64,000 nucleotides of DNA. Source: Pantoea sp. A4. GTDB taxonomy: Bacteria; Pseudomonadota; Gammaproteobacteria; Enterobacterales; Enterobacteriaceae. Location of the stretch: assembly GCF_000295955.2 (NCBI RefSeq), contig NZ_ALXE01000046.1, positions 24,669 to 88,668 on the forward strand. Reading direction: 5' to 3'. Position numbers and translations under genes: made by a program. Under the pieces are notes generated by a model, which was not told where the DNA came from, made no database searches, and worked only from the letters and a program-made list of their open reading frames with translations. Positions 1 to 10,800 of this stretch are shown piece after piece (positions within the stretch are counted from its first letter, which is position 1; each line of letters opens with the position of its first letter).

Positions 1-1041
1 TACATCAAGGTCGAGAAAGAGACCGATGCAGGCATTATCGTCAGCGGCGCGAAAGTGGTTGCCACCAACTCAGCGCTGACCCACTACAACTTTATCGGCT
101 TTGGCTCCGCGCAGGTCATGGGCGATAACCCCGATTTCGCCCTGATGTTTGTTGCGCCAATGGATGCCGATGGCGTGAAGCTGATCTCCCGCGCCTCTTA
201 TGAGCTGGTCGCCGGTGCCACCGGTAGCCCGTTTGACTACCCGCTCTCCAGCCGTTTTGATGAAAATGACGCGATCCTGGTGATGGACAAGGTCTTGATC
301 CCGTGGGAGAACGTGCTGATTTACCGTGACTTTGATCGCTGTCGCCGCTGGAGCGTCGAAGCCGGTTTCGCCCGCCTCTACCCGATGCAGGCCTGTGTTC
401 GCCTGGCGGTGAAACTCGATTTTGTCACCGCGCTGCTGCAAAAAAGCCTCGAATGCTCAGGCGTGATGGAGTTCCGTGGCGTGCAGGCATCGCTGGGTGA
501 AGTGGTCGCCTGGCGTAATCTCTTCTGGTCACTGAGCGACGCCATGGCCGCCGAGGCGCAGCCGTGGAAAAACGGCGCGTGGCTGCCGGATATGCAGGCG
601 ATGCAAACCTATCGCGTGATGGCGCCGATGGCCTACGCGAAGATTAAAAATATCATCGAAAGCAACGTCACCAGCAGCCTGATCTACTTACCTTCCAGCG
701 TACGCGATCTGCAAAACCCTGAGATTGATCAGTACCTGGCACAATATGTGCGCGGTTCCAACGGCATGGATCATGAGCAGCGTATCAAGATCCTCAAACT
801 GATGTGGGATGCAATGGGCAGCGAGTTTGGTGGCCGCCATGAGTTGTACGAAATCAACTACGCCGGAAGCCAGGATGAGGTGCGCCTGCAATGTCTGCGT
901 CATGCCCAGGGTTCCGGCAACATGAAGAATATGATGGAGATGGTGGATCGCTGCCTGGCGGACTACGACCGTGACGGCTGGACGGTGCCACATCTGCACA
1001 ACAACAGCGATATCAATCAGCTTGATCGTTTACTGAAGTAA
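1..1041 (+). CDS. hpaB: 4-hydroxyphenylacetate 3-monooxygenase, oxygenase component (5' end outside window)
   Basis: FADH2-dependent oxygenase that ortho-hydroxylates 4-hydroxyphenylacetate to homoprotocatechuate, the first step of the cytosolic 4-HPA meta-cleavage pathway. The frame is open from base 1, so the gene starts upstream. The visible 346 codons are the C-terminal two thirds of a roughly 520-residue family. The sequence is very close to enterobacterial HpaB as I remember it, including THYN, SPFDYPLSSRFDEND, YRDFDRCRRW and the terminal HLHNNSDIN stretch. The flavin reductase partner hpaC follows after 11 bases, the usual hpaBC arrangement. No break or odd residue is visible. Confidence in the family is high; only the missing start limits it. 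Confidence 0.95.
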   Translation, partial: YIKVEKETDAGIIVSGAKVVATNSALTHYNFIGFGSAQVMGDNPDFALMFVAPMDADGVKLISRASYELVAGATGSPFDYPLSSRFDENDAILVMDKVLIPWENVLIYRDFDRCRRWSVEAGFARLYPMQACVRLAVKLDFVTALLQKSLECSGVMEFRGVQASLGEVVAWRNLFWSLSDAMAAEAQPWKNGAWLPDMQAMQTYRVMAPMAYAKIKNIIESNVTSSLIYLPSSVRDLQNPEIDQYLAQYVRGSNGMDHEQRIKILKLMWDAMGSEFGGRHELYEINYAGSQDEVRLQCLRHAQGSGNMKNMMEMVDRCLADYDRDGWTVPHLHNNSDINQLDRLLK

Positions 1042-1052
1042 GAGAGGTAGAT

Positions 1053-1562
1053 ATGTCTACGCAAGAACAGCATCGTCTGAATTTCCGTGACGCAATGGCA
1101 AGCCTGCCTGCTTCGGTGAACATCGTCACGACCCAAGGCCGCGCAGGACGGTGTGGGATTACCGCGACCGCCGTCTGCTCGGTGACCGATACTCCTCCAA
1201 CGCTACTGGTATGTATTAACAACCGTAGCGCCATGGTGCCGGTCTTTGAGGAGAATGGCAGAATGTGCGTTAACGTGCTGAATCACCAACAGGAAGAGAT
1301 GGCCCGCCACTTTGCGGGCATGACCGAACTGACGATGGAGCAGCGTTTTACCCTGGATGGCTGGCGTGAAGGCACGCTGCAACAGCCGATTCTGCAACAG
1401 GCGCTGGCGAGCCTGGAAGGGGAAATCCAGCAGATTCAGACCATCGGCACTCACCGCGTCTATCTGCTGGAAGTGAAGCAGATTACGCTGGCCAGTGAAG
1501 GCCAGGGACTGATCTACTTCAAACGTGAGTTTCACGCTACGCCACACAGCGTACCGGCTTGA
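1053..1562 (+). CDS. hpaC: 4-hydroxyphenylacetate 3-monooxygenase, flavin reductase component
   Basis: NADH:FAD oxidoreductase that supplies reduced FAD to HpaB. The 169 residues equal the family length. The flavin-reductase fold is recognisable: FRDAMASLPASVNIVTT at the N-terminus, CGITATAVCSVTDTPP around residues 30-45, then CVNVL and the GTHRVYLLEV strand. The ATG at 1053 has an AGAGGTAG ribosome site just upstream. It is co-transcribed with hpaB and followed directly by a terminator, so it ends the operon. It converges with urtE. Confidence 0.94.
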   Translation: MSTQEQHRLNFRDAMASLPASVNIVTTQGRAGRCGITATAVCSVTDTPPTLLVCINNRSAMVPVFEENGRMCVNVLNHQQEEMARHFAGMTELTMEQRFTLDGWREGTLQQPILQQALASLEGEIQQIQTIGTHRVYLLEVKQITLASEGQGLIYFKREFHATPHSVPA

Positions 1563-1573
1563 TACCTGACACA

Positions 1574-1597
1574 AACCCGGCTCAGCCGGGTTTTTTT
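1574..1597 (+). terminator. Rho-independent terminator of hpaBC
   Basis: A 9-bp GC-rich stem, AACCCGGCT pairing with AGCCGGGTT around a minimal loop, runs directly into seven T residues. It lies 11 bases after the hpaC stop. The facing urtE gene ends at 1604, so the same stem may also stop the long urea transcript, but the T tract is on the hpaC side. Confidence 0.9.
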
Positions 1598-1603
1598 ATG
1601 GCG

Positions 1604-2302
1604 TCAGATCGCCACCAATTGCCTGACGCCGTCGGCCTCCATGTTTTTGCCGCTGCCGCGCTGAATAATTTCACCGCGAGACATCACCAGATAGTGATCG
1701 GCCAGTTCAGCGGCAAAATCATAAAACTGCTCCACCAGCAGAATCGCCATGTCTCCCCGCTGCGCGAGGTGACGAATCACCGCCCCAATCTCTTTGATCA
1801 CCGAAGGCTGAATGCCCTCTGTGGGTTCATCAAGAATCAGCAATTGTGGCTGGCAGGCCAGCGCACGGCCAATCGCCAGTTGCTGCTGTTGCCCGCCGGA
1901 GAGATCGCCACCGCGCCGCAGTTTCATCTCCTGTAGCACCGGAAACAGTTGGTAGATCTCCTCGGGGACGTGTTTCGCTGCACGGCCGGTAAAGCGCGCT
2001 CGCCCCAGTAACAGGTTCTCTTCCACCGTCAGCCGGGGGAAGATTTCTCTTCCCTGTGGCACATAAGCCATGCCCGCCTGCACCCGTTGATGGGATTTGC
2101 GCTGGTTAATCACCTTCTCCTGCCAGCGGATCTCGCCGGATTTAGCCGGAATCAATCCCATCAGGCATTTCAGCAAGGTGGTTTTTCCTACCCCATTACG
2201 CCCCAGCAAGCAGGTAATTTCTCCCGGTCGGGTTTCAAATGAGAGGCCGCGCAAAATGTGGCTACCGCCATAATATTGATTCAGTTCAGAAACCTGTAAC
2301 AT
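1604..2302 (-). CDS. urtE: Urea ABC transporter ATP-binding subunit UrtE
   Basis: One of two cytoplasmic ATPases of the high-affinity urea importer UrtABCDE (branched-chain amino-acid/LivF class). The 232 residues carry Walker A GRNGVGKT at 34-41, an LSGGQQQQ signature near 134 and Walker B LLILDEPTEG near 154. It follows urtD with a one-base gap and is the last gene of the operon that begins at atzF. The assignment rests on LivF-type sequence plus the urtABCD gene order and the urea amidolyase upstream. A generic HAAT-family ATPase is the only alternative. Confidence 0.93.
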   Translation of the reverse strand: MLQVSELNQYYGGSHILRGLSFETRPGEITCLLGRNGVGKTTLLKCLMGLIPAKSGEIRWQEKVINQRKSHQRVQAGMAYVPQGREIFPRLTVEENLLLGRARFTGRAAKHVPEEIYQLFPVLQEMKLRRGGDLSGGQQQQLAIGRALACQPQLLILDEPTEGIQPSVIKEIGAVIRHLAQRGDMAILLVEQFYDFAAELADHYLVMSRGEIIQRGSGKNMEADGVRQLVAI

Positions 2303-2303
2303 G

Positions 2304-3087
<784 letters not shown>

Positions 3088-3095
<8 letters not shown>

Positions 3096-4164
3096 TACGC
3101 CTCCGGCGCAGCAGGCCAATTACACCACGCGGTAAGAACAGCGTGACGAGGATAAACATCAGTCCGAGAAAGAACAGCCAATACTCCGGGAAAGCCACGG
3201 TAAACCAACTCTTGGCCCCATTCACAATCGCAGCCCCCAGCAACGGGCCAATCAAAGTACCGCGACCGCCCAGCGCCACCCAAATCGCAGCTTCAATGGA
3301 GTTAGTCGGCGACATTTCTCCCGGATTAATTATGCCTACCTGCGGGACATACAGCGCCCCCGCCAGACCACACAGCATGGCGGATAGCGTCCAGACAAAC
3401 AGCTTGAACCCCTTGGGATCGTAGCCAATAAACATTAAACGGTTTTCTGCATCCCGCACCGCCGTCAACACACGACCAAACTTGCTGCGCGCCAGGGCAA
3501 ACCCAACGCCGAGGCTTGCTAACAACAGCAACACGGTACAGACGAACAGGCCAATACGGGTGGTGGTGGCGGTGATTTCAAACCCCAGCAGGGTGGTGAA
3601 ACCCGTGAAGCCATTGTTACCACCAAACCCCGTTTCATTACGGAAGAACAGCAGCATTCCGGCATACGTCAGCGCCTGGGTCATGATGGAAAAATAGACC
3701 CCTTTGATTTTCGAACGAAACGCAAAGAAGCCGAATAGCAGCGCTAAACCGCCGGGCACCAGGACAATCAGGCACAGCGCCCACGCGAAATGCTCGGTTC
3801 CCACCCAGAACCAGGGTAATTTGTCCCACGATAAAAAAGACATAAACGCCGGGAGCTGGTCCCCTGCCGCCTGGCGCATCAGGTACATGCCCATTGCATA
3901 GCCACCCAAGGCAAAAAACAGGCCGTGGCCCAGCGAAAGCAGACCGGCATAGCCCCACACCAGATCCAGCGCCACGGCCACAATGGCATAGCAGAGGATC
4001 TTGCCGACCAACGTCAACGTATAGGTAGAGATCGCCAACGGATGGCTGGCCGGTAAAAGTGCCAGAAACGGCATCACCAGCAACATCAGGGTGATGATGA
4101 TCCCGCAGCACCAGCTCAGTCGTGGCGCTTTACGGGCGAGTGTTAATGTCAGTGGCTGGCTCAT
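3088..4164 (-). CDS. urtC: Urea ABC transporter permease UrtC
   Basis: Inner-membrane permease of the urea importer (LivM class), 358 residues with about nine or ten hydrophobic segments. The LivM-type pattern is visible: ALDLVWGYAGLLSLGHG in the N-terminal third, SIMTQALTYAG, then AVRDAENRLMFIGYDP and the coupling region before ALGGRGTLIGPLLGA. The start codon overlaps the urtB stop in TGATG, so the two permease subunits are translationally coupled. The C-terminus is a short basic tail, LLRRRRND. Confidence 0.94.
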
Positions 4165-5729
4165 CAGTCGATTACCCTCCCTTTAAAGGCAAATAATCCC
4201 TGCGGACGTTTTTGAATAAACAGGACGATCAACACCAGGATCAGGATTTTGCCCAGCACCGCGCCAATCTGTGGCTCCAGCACTTTATTCAGAATGCCCA
4301 GACCAAAGGCGGCAACCACCGTACCCGCCAGTTGCCCCACACCGCCCAGTACCACTACCAGGAAGGAGTCGATGATATAACCCTGCCCCAATTCCGGCCC
4401 GACGTTGCCCAGTTGCGACAGCGCAACGCCACCAAGGCCGGCGATCCCGGAACCCAGGCCAAATGCCAGCATATCGATGCGCCCGGTCGGCACGCCACAA
4501 CAGCCCGCCATGGTTCGGTTCTGAGTAACAGCACGTACGCTAAGGCCAAGTCGGGTTTTGTTCAGCAGCAGCCAGGTCAGTGCCAGAACCACAAACACGA
4601 AACCAATCACCGCGATGCGGTTATAAGGCAGAACCAGATTTGGCAACACCTGCCAGCCGCCAGAGAGCCAGCCAGGATTAGAGACTTCGAGGTTCTGTGC
4701 ACCGAACATCACGCGGACTAACTGAATCAGCATCAGGCTGATGCCCCAGGTCGCCAGCAGCGTCTCTAACGGGCGACCATACAGATGGCGGATAATCAGG
4801 CGCTCCAGCAGCATGCCCATCGTAGCGGTGACCAGGAATGCCACCGGCAGGGCCAGAAGCGGATACCAGGCCAGCCACTGGGGGGCAAATTGCTGAAACA
4901 GGCTTTGCACCATCCACGTTGCATAGGCCCCCAGCATCAGCATCTCGCCATGAGCCATATTGATCACGCCAAGCAGACCATAGGTAATCGCAAGGCCAAG
5001 TGCAGCAAGCAGCAAAATGGAGCCGAGGGAGAGACCGGTAAACGCCTGCCCTAGCCAGTCGCCCCACATCAGGCGATGTTTGATCTGTTGAAGACTGTGG
5101 CTAGCCGCCGCGCGAACCTGGGCGTCAGGCTCATTGCTGGCCTGGGTTAAACGATTGAGACTGGCCTGCATATTAGGGTCGCTCGACGCCCCCAACAGGG
5201 TGACGGCGTTAAGGCGTACGGCAGCATCCGGGCTGGCCAGTTGCAGATTGGCCGCTGCCATCGCCAGCACCCGATGAACCTCGAGATCTTTTTCTGTCGC
5301 CAGGCGCTGTTGAATAAGCGGGAGTTGATCGGCAGCGCCATCGTTTTGCAGCTGTTGGGCGGCGCGGAGGCGAACGGCTGGGTCTTGGCTTACCAACTGA
5401 TGCGCCGCGAGCGCGCTGGCAATGAGTTGGCGCAGCCGGTTATTCATAAACAGTTTTTTCGTTTCGCCCGTGGGTTGCTGAGCACTGTCCAACGGGAGCA
5501 GTTTGTCAGCCTGTTTATCGAACGGCTGTTTGTTTTGGTCGATGACGACGCTTTCGTTGCGCAGTGCCTGTAACAGTGGCACGCGGCTGGCCTGTGGAGA
5601 CGCGGCCCATTGTTGCAGCAGCGTCGCCTGTTGATTCCGGCTGGCGGCGGCAAAGTCAGCGCCATCGCCCGCCCGGGCGAGCCACGGCAGGAGCAGCAGC
5701 AGACAGCAAAGATAACGGCGGATTGTCAT
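4164..5729 (-). CDS. urtB: Urea ABC transporter permease UrtB
   Basis: Inner-membrane permease (LivH class) forming the channel with UrtC. At 521 residues it is longer than LivH. A signal-like hydrophobic start (residues 1-20) is followed by about 200 Ala/Gln/Leu-rich helical residues with repeat-like units, then the permease domain from about residue 225 with GLLGVINMAHGEMLMLGAY. The long N-terminal extension is usual for proteobacterial UrtB. The closing segment contains VLGGVGQLAGTVVAA. It is separated from urtA by 78 bases holding a stable hairpin. Confidence 0.94.
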   Translation of the reverse strand: MTIRRYLCCLLLLLPWLARAGDGADFAAASRNQQATLLQQWAASPQASRVPLLQALRNESVVIDQNKQPFDKQADKLLPLDSAQQPTGETKKLFMNNRLRQLIASALAAHQLVSQDPAVRLRAAQQLQNDGAADQLPLIQQRLATEKDLEVHRVLAMAAANLQLASPDAAVRLNAVTLLGASSDPNMQASLNRLTQASNEPDAQVRAAASHSLQQIKHRLMWGDWLGQAFTGLSLGSILLLAALGLAITYGLLGVINMAHGEMLMLGAYATWMVQSLFQQFAPQWLAWYPLLALPVAFLVTATMGMLLERLIIRHLYGRPLETLLATWGISLMLIQLVRVMFGAQNLEVSNPGWLSGGWQVLPNLVLPYNRIAVIGFVFVVLALTWLLLNKTRLGLSVRAVTQNRTMAGCCGVPTGRIDMLAFGLGSGIAGLGGVALSQLGNVGPELGQGYIIDSFLVVVLGGVGQLAGTVVAAFGLGILNKVLEPQIGAVLGKILILVLIVLFIQKRPQGLFAFKGRVID

Positions 5730-5764
5730 GGTGATGATCCTGTTTGTCGTTGGTGCGGCTTGAC

Positions 5765-5787
5765 GCCCTCACACTGTGGGTGAGGGC
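5765..5787 (-). other. Intergenic hairpin between urtA and urtB
   Basis: GCCCTCAC and GTGAGGGC form a perfect 8-bp stem around a 7-base loop in the 78-base urtA-urtB gap. No T run follows on either strand, so it looks like an mRNA-stabilising or partial-termination hairpin rather than a full terminator. Such elements commonly let the binding-protein gene accumulate more mRNA than the membrane subunits; that role is inferred here. Confidence 0.6.
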
Positions 5788-5807
5788 ATCAGCACGCACT
5801 TTGCCTA

Positions 5808-7076
5808 TTACTGGGTCGATTTCACCGGATAATCCGGCTTCTTATCATTGCCTGCGATATACGGACTCCACGGCTGCGCGCGGACCGGTTTATCGGTCTG
5901 CCACACCACGTTGAACTGGCCGTTATCCTCGACTTCGCCAATCATCACCGGCTTATGCAGATGGTGGTTGGTTTTATCCATGGTCAGAGTGAAACCGTCT
6001 GGCGCTTTGAACGTCTGGCCAGCCATCGCCGCCCGCACCTTATCCACATCCGTGGTCCCCGCCTTCTCGACAGCCTGGGCCCACATGTGAATGCCGACAT
6101 AGGTCGCTTCCATCGGGTCATTGGTCACCACGGTGTCTGCATTCGGCAGGTTGTGTGCTTTAGCGTAGGCGCGATAATCCGCAACAAATTTGGCGTTGGT
6201 GGGGTTATCCACGGACTCAAAGTAGTTCCACGCCGCTAACTGGCCGACCAGCGGTTTGGTATCAATGCCACGCAGCTCCTCTTCACCGACCGAGAAGGCA
6301 ATCACCGGAATATCCGTGGCTTTGATGCCCTGGTTAGCCAGTTCTTTGTAGAACGGCACATTGGAATCGCCGTTGATGGTGGAGATCACCGCCGTTTTAC
6401 CGCCAGCAGAGAATTTCTTGATATTAGAAACAATGGTTTGATAATCGCTGTAGCCAAACGGGGTATAGACTTCTTCGATGTCTTTATCCTGCACCCCTTT
6501 GCTATGCAGGAACGCACGCAGGATCTTATTGGTGGTGCGCGGATAGACGTAATCAGTACCCAGCAGGAAGAAGCGTTTGGCCGCCCCGCCGTCTTCACTC
6601 ATCAGGTATTGCACCGCCGGAATGGCCTGCTGATTAGGCGCAGCACCGGTATAGAAGATGTTCGGTGACATTTCTTCCCCTTCATACTGCACCGGGTAGA
6701 ACAACAGGCCGTTCAGCTCTTCAAACACCGGTAACACCGACTTGCGTGAAACAGAAGTCCAGCAACCAAACACCGCAGCGACTTTGTCTTGCGTCAGCAG
6801 TTGGCGTGCTTTCTCGGCAAACAGCGGCCAGTTTGACGCCGGGTCGACCACCACCGGTTCCAGCTTCTTGCCCAACACACCGCCTTGCGCATTGATCTCA
6901 TCAATGGTCATCAACGCCATGTCTTTTAACGGTGTCTCTGAAATCGCCATGGTGCCGGACAGTGAAGAGAGGATGCCAACCTTGATGGTGTCAGCGGCCT
7001 GGGCACCAAAGGTAAACCCCAGACTTGCCACGGTAGCGGTGAGCGCAAAAGCTTTTAGCAACGAACGTCTTTTCAT
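5808..7076 (-). CDS. urtA: Urea ABC transporter substrate-binding protein UrtA
   Basis: Periplasmic urea receptor, 422 residues, type I periplasmic binding fold of the amide/urea class. The N-terminus MKRRSLLKAF followed by a hydrophobic stretch and AQA just before residue 28 looks like a Tat-type signal peptide. The mature protein opens TIKVGILSSLSGTMAISE and later has GCWTSVSRKSVLPVFE and LLFYPVQYEGEE, typical of FmdD/UrtA proteins. The gene lies 28 bases after the gntR stop and leads urtBCDE. No separate promoter is obvious in that short gap, so it probably depends on the upstream operon promoter. Confidence 0.95.
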   Translation of the reverse strand: MKRRSLLKAFALTATVASLGFTFGAQAADTIKVGILSSLSGTMAISETPLKDMALMTIDEINAQGGVLGKKLEPVVVDPASNWPLFAEKARQLLTQDKVAAVFGCWTSVSRKSVLPVFEELNGLLFYPVQYEGEEMSPNIFYTGAAPNQQAIPAVQYLMSEDGGAAKRFFLLGTDYVYPRTTNKILRAFLHSKGVQDKDIEEVYTPFGYSDYQTIVSNIKKFSAGGKTAVISTINGDSNVPFYKELANQGIKATDIPVIAFSVGEEELRGIDTKPLVGQLAAWNYFESVDNPTNAKFVADYRAYAKAHNLPNADTVVTNDPMEATYVGIHMWAQAVEKAGTTDVDKVRAAMAGQTFKAPDGFTLTMDKTNHHLHKPVMIGEVEDNGQFNVVWQTDKPVRAQPWSPYIAGNDKKPDYPVKSTQ

Positions 7077-7104
7077 TGTTAAACCCCTAAAAATGTTGAT
7101 GTTT

Positions 7105-7803
7105 TTATTCGATGGGTTGAAGCCTGGCCTGCTGTAACATATGCAATGTGATCTTTCTGACCTCTGCCTTACTGACCGCGATATGGTCAGTTAAAATGCG
7201 TTGCGCCTCCTCGGTGTGTTGCTGAAAAATCGCCCGTAAAATCTGGGCATGTTCACGGTATGTCGCATCGACCCGGTCATCTCGCGTGAAATCGAGACGG
7301 CGGATAATGCGGATTTTTTCGGTCAACTCGGCGTGGATGCGCGCCATCTCCTGATTGCCAGCGGCGGCGACCAGGGCCATATGAAACGCTTCGTCTTGCA
7401 GCGACACCGCTTTGCCGTCTTCCAACCGGGCCGCATCCATCCAGAAGCTTTTCAACGCGCTGAGGGTCTCAGCGCAGGATAGCGGCGGCAGCGCACACAG
7501 GCGGCGCACCGCTTCACGCTCCAGAACGGTACGGAAGTCGTACAGCTCTTCGAAGTACTCGAAGTCGAACGGCTTCACCTGCCAGCCACTGCGGAACCAC
7601 ACTTCGACATAGCCCTCGCGTTCCAGCCAGAACAGCGCCTGACGCACCGGGGTGCGGCTCACCTCCAGCCGCTCAGCGATTTCGTTTTCGCTGAAGCGGT
7701 CACCGGGCATGAGGCGAAACTCAAAAATGTCCTGTTTCAGTGCCTGATACACCTTCTCCGCCAGCGCTTCCGGGCGGCCTTTACTGCGTGGGCTTTGGTT
7801 CAT
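7105..7803 (-). CDS. GntR-family (FCD) transcriptional regulator of urea utilisation
   Basis: Winged-helix DNA-binding domain at about residues 10-75, with SENEIAERLEVSRTPVRQAL as the recognition region, followed by an all-helical FCD ligand domain to about residue 215. At 232 residues it is normal for FadR-type GntR proteins. It sits inside the operon, 9 bases after uca and 28 before urtA, so it is likely an autoregulated local controller. A palindrome centred on GTATAC at 13242-13253, just past the predicted transcription start, is the best operator candidate. Effector unknown; urea, allophanate or a related amide are guesses. Confidence 0.88.
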   Translation of the reverse strand: MNQSPRSKGRPEALAEKVYQALKQDIFEFRLMPGDRFSENEIAERLEVSRTPVRQALFWLEREGYVEVWFRSGWQVKPFDFEYFEELYDFRTVLEREAVRRLCALPPLSCAETLSALKSFWMDAARLEDGKAVSLQDEAFHMALVAAAGNQEMARIHAELTEKIRIIRRLDFTRDDRVDATYREHAQILRAIFQQHTEEAQRILTDHIAVSKAEVRKITLHMLQQARLQPIE

Positions 7804-7812
7804 GGGATTTCC

Positions 7813-10800
7813 TTATTCCAGCCACAACAGAGTGTCGCCCGGACTCACCGGACGCCCGGACTGGCAGGCAATGCGTTTCACCGTGCCACCCTGCGGCGCG
7901 ACAATGGCCAGTTCCATCTTCATGGCTTCAACGATGATCAGCGTCTGACCGGCTTCCACCGCGTCACCCGGCTGCACCAGCACTTTCCAGATATTGCCGT
8001 TCATATCCGCGCACACTGCCCGCGCATCGTCATCGGCTTCCGGTGCAACCAGCGTCTCTTCACGGGTTAGCGGCGCGTTCTGCTCTTCCTGCGCCCACAG
8101 CATCACTTCCTGTTCGAAAGCGGCGGACTGACGCTGACGGAAGTCGGCAATCGAGTCGGCGTTTTCCGTCAGGAACTGCTGGTGGGCAGCGAAATCAAAC
8201 AGCGTCTCTTCGATGCACACCGTGGCGCGCCCCTCGCGGAAGTCATCTCGCAGTTGGGTAAGCTCATCTTCCGTCACCGGATAGAAACGCACCTGATCGA
8301 AGAAGTGCAGCAGCCAGGGTTCATCCGCCGCGAACTGATCGTTTTTAAGGAATTTGTTCCAGATCGGCAGCGTGCGGCCCACCAGTTGATAACCGCCGGG
8401 AGAGTCCATGCCGTAGATGCACATATACATCCCGCCGATACCCACCGTGCCTTCCGCAGTAAAGGTGCGGGCGGGGTTATATTTGGAGCTGAGCAGACGA
8501 TGACGGGGATCAACAGGCACCGCACAAGGCGCGCCCAGATAGACATCACCCAGTCCGAGGATCAGATAGCTGGCATCGAAAATCGTGTCACGGACCGCTT
8601 CACGGCTCTCCAGTCCGTTGATGCGCTGAATAAAGTCGACGTTGTTGGGCAACCAGGGCGCGGTAGTCCGCACGGTTTCCTGGTAGCGCTCGACGGCACC
8701 CAGCGTAGCGCTGTCTTCAAATGCCATCGGCATCCAGACCACGCGCGACGGAACTTTCAACTGGCTGACATCGCCGAGCCCGGCTTCCAGTTCCAGCAGC
8801 AGATTCATCAGCTGTTTTTGACTGAGGATCAGGCTGTCATAGCGTACTTGCAACGAACGTACACCGGGCGATAGCTCTTCAACACCCGGCACCGCGCGCT
8901 CACTTAGCGCTTGCATTAACAGGTGTACCCGCAGGCGCAGCGCCAGATCCAGTACGTTATCGCCATACTCAATCAGCACGTATTTATCCCCGGCCTGGCG
9001 ATAGACGGCTACAGGCGTGGTGTCTGTCGCGGGCAGTGCAGCCAGCAAGGTTGCAGAGCCGAACGCCGTGGTCGCTAATGACGGCACAGCAAACGACCTG
9101 GCGTGATGGCTGCGCAGCGTGGCGACCGACTCAGCCTGCGCTTTTTCAAGGGCCACCGCTTCTTCCGCACTGACTGGATAGAAACGAATGCGGTCGCCGG
9201 GTTTTACCTGGCCGACTTTCCACAGTTCTGCTTTAGCAATAGTCACAGGACAGACGAAGCCGCCAAGGCTTGGGCCGTCATGGGTGAGGATCACCGGGAA
9301 ATCACCGGTGAAGTTCACTGCCCCAATCGCATATTCGCAGTCATGAACGTTGGAAGGATGCAGCCCGGCTTCACCCCCGTTGGCGCGCGTCCAGGTCGGT
9401 TTTGGCCCCACTAAGCGCACGCCAAGGCGGTTAGAGTTGTAGTGCACCTGCCAGTCGCTGGCAAAGAACTCATCAATCGCGGCTTGCGTAAAGAAATCTG
9501 GCGCGCCATGGGGTCCATACAGCACACCAATACGCCATTCAGTGCCGTAATATGGCACCAGCGCGTGATCGAGGGCTTGCGGTTCACTGATCGGCGCGGG
9601 CGTGGTGCAGGCGGCCAGCAGCGGCTGAGAGATCGGCAGCATATCCGCGATACGCAGGGTGCGACCGGCATGGCCGCCAAACTGCCCCAGTGAGAAGGTC
9701 GAACGGCTGCCAAGATATTCCGGCACATCGAAACCGTTACGAACCGCCAGATAGGTGCGGCAACCGCTGTGAGCACGGCCAAGGGTCAAGGTTTGCCCTG
9801 CTTTAACGCCGACCGGCTGCCAGTAATCCAGACTCTCGCCATCCAGTTCTGCCGGGCAATCAGCCCCGGCAAGGGCAATCACCGCATCGCTGTGAAAACG
9901 CAGCGTTGGCCCCTGTAGGGTAAACTCCAGCCCGGCGGCGCTGTCGTGGTTGCCGACAATGCGGTTAGCGAGGCGGAAGGCATAATCATCCATCGGGCCA
10001 GAGGGCGGCACGCCGATATCCCAGTAGCCAAGGCGGCCAGGGAAATCCTGAATGCTGCTGAAGGTGCCCGGTTGCAGTACTTCAATCACACTGGCAGTTG
10101 GCGTAAAGCTGTCGAGGAAACGCGTCCACACTTTGCCGCTGTGGAACGCTTCCGTGGCGACAATCTGGCGCAGATAGTCGAGATTGGTGGCAATGCCGTG
10201 CAGTTGCGTGGCATCCAACGCCTGCTGCATTTTCGCCAGCGCCGCTTCGCGCGTGTCGGCGTGAACGATCAGTTTGGCGATCATCGGATCGTAAAACGCC
10301 GAAACCTCCGTACCGGTATCGATCCAGCCATCCACCCGCACGTCTTCCGGGAAACTGACACCGGTCAGCACGCCTGGACTTGGCTGGAAGTTTTTCAGCG
10401 GATCTTCTGCGTAGATACGCACTTCAATCGACGCGCCTTTGGGTGCCTGTTGCAGACGCGCCCAGTCAATGGCATCACCTGCGGCAACCTTCAGCATGCA
10501 CTCCACCAGATCGAGGCCGGTGACACACTCCGTCACCGGGTGTTCCACCTGTAAACGGGTGTTCACTTCGAGGAAGTAGAACGCGTCCTGTTCGGCGTCA
10601 TAGATGTATTCCACGGTTCCGGCACTGCGATAGCTCACCAGCTCGCCCAGACGCACCGCCGAAGCCAGTAGTGCTTCACGCGTGGCCTGAGGAAGATTGG
10701 GCGCTGGCGTCTCTTCCACCACTTTCTGATTGCGGCGCTGGAGTGAACAGTCTCGCTCACCCAGGGCGATCACTTTGCCGCTGCCGTCACCAAAAATTTG

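Noticed and set aside
8182..8874. A 230-codon open frame antisense to urea carboxylase
   Set aside because: The opposite strand encodes the intact carboxylase; the frame has no family features.
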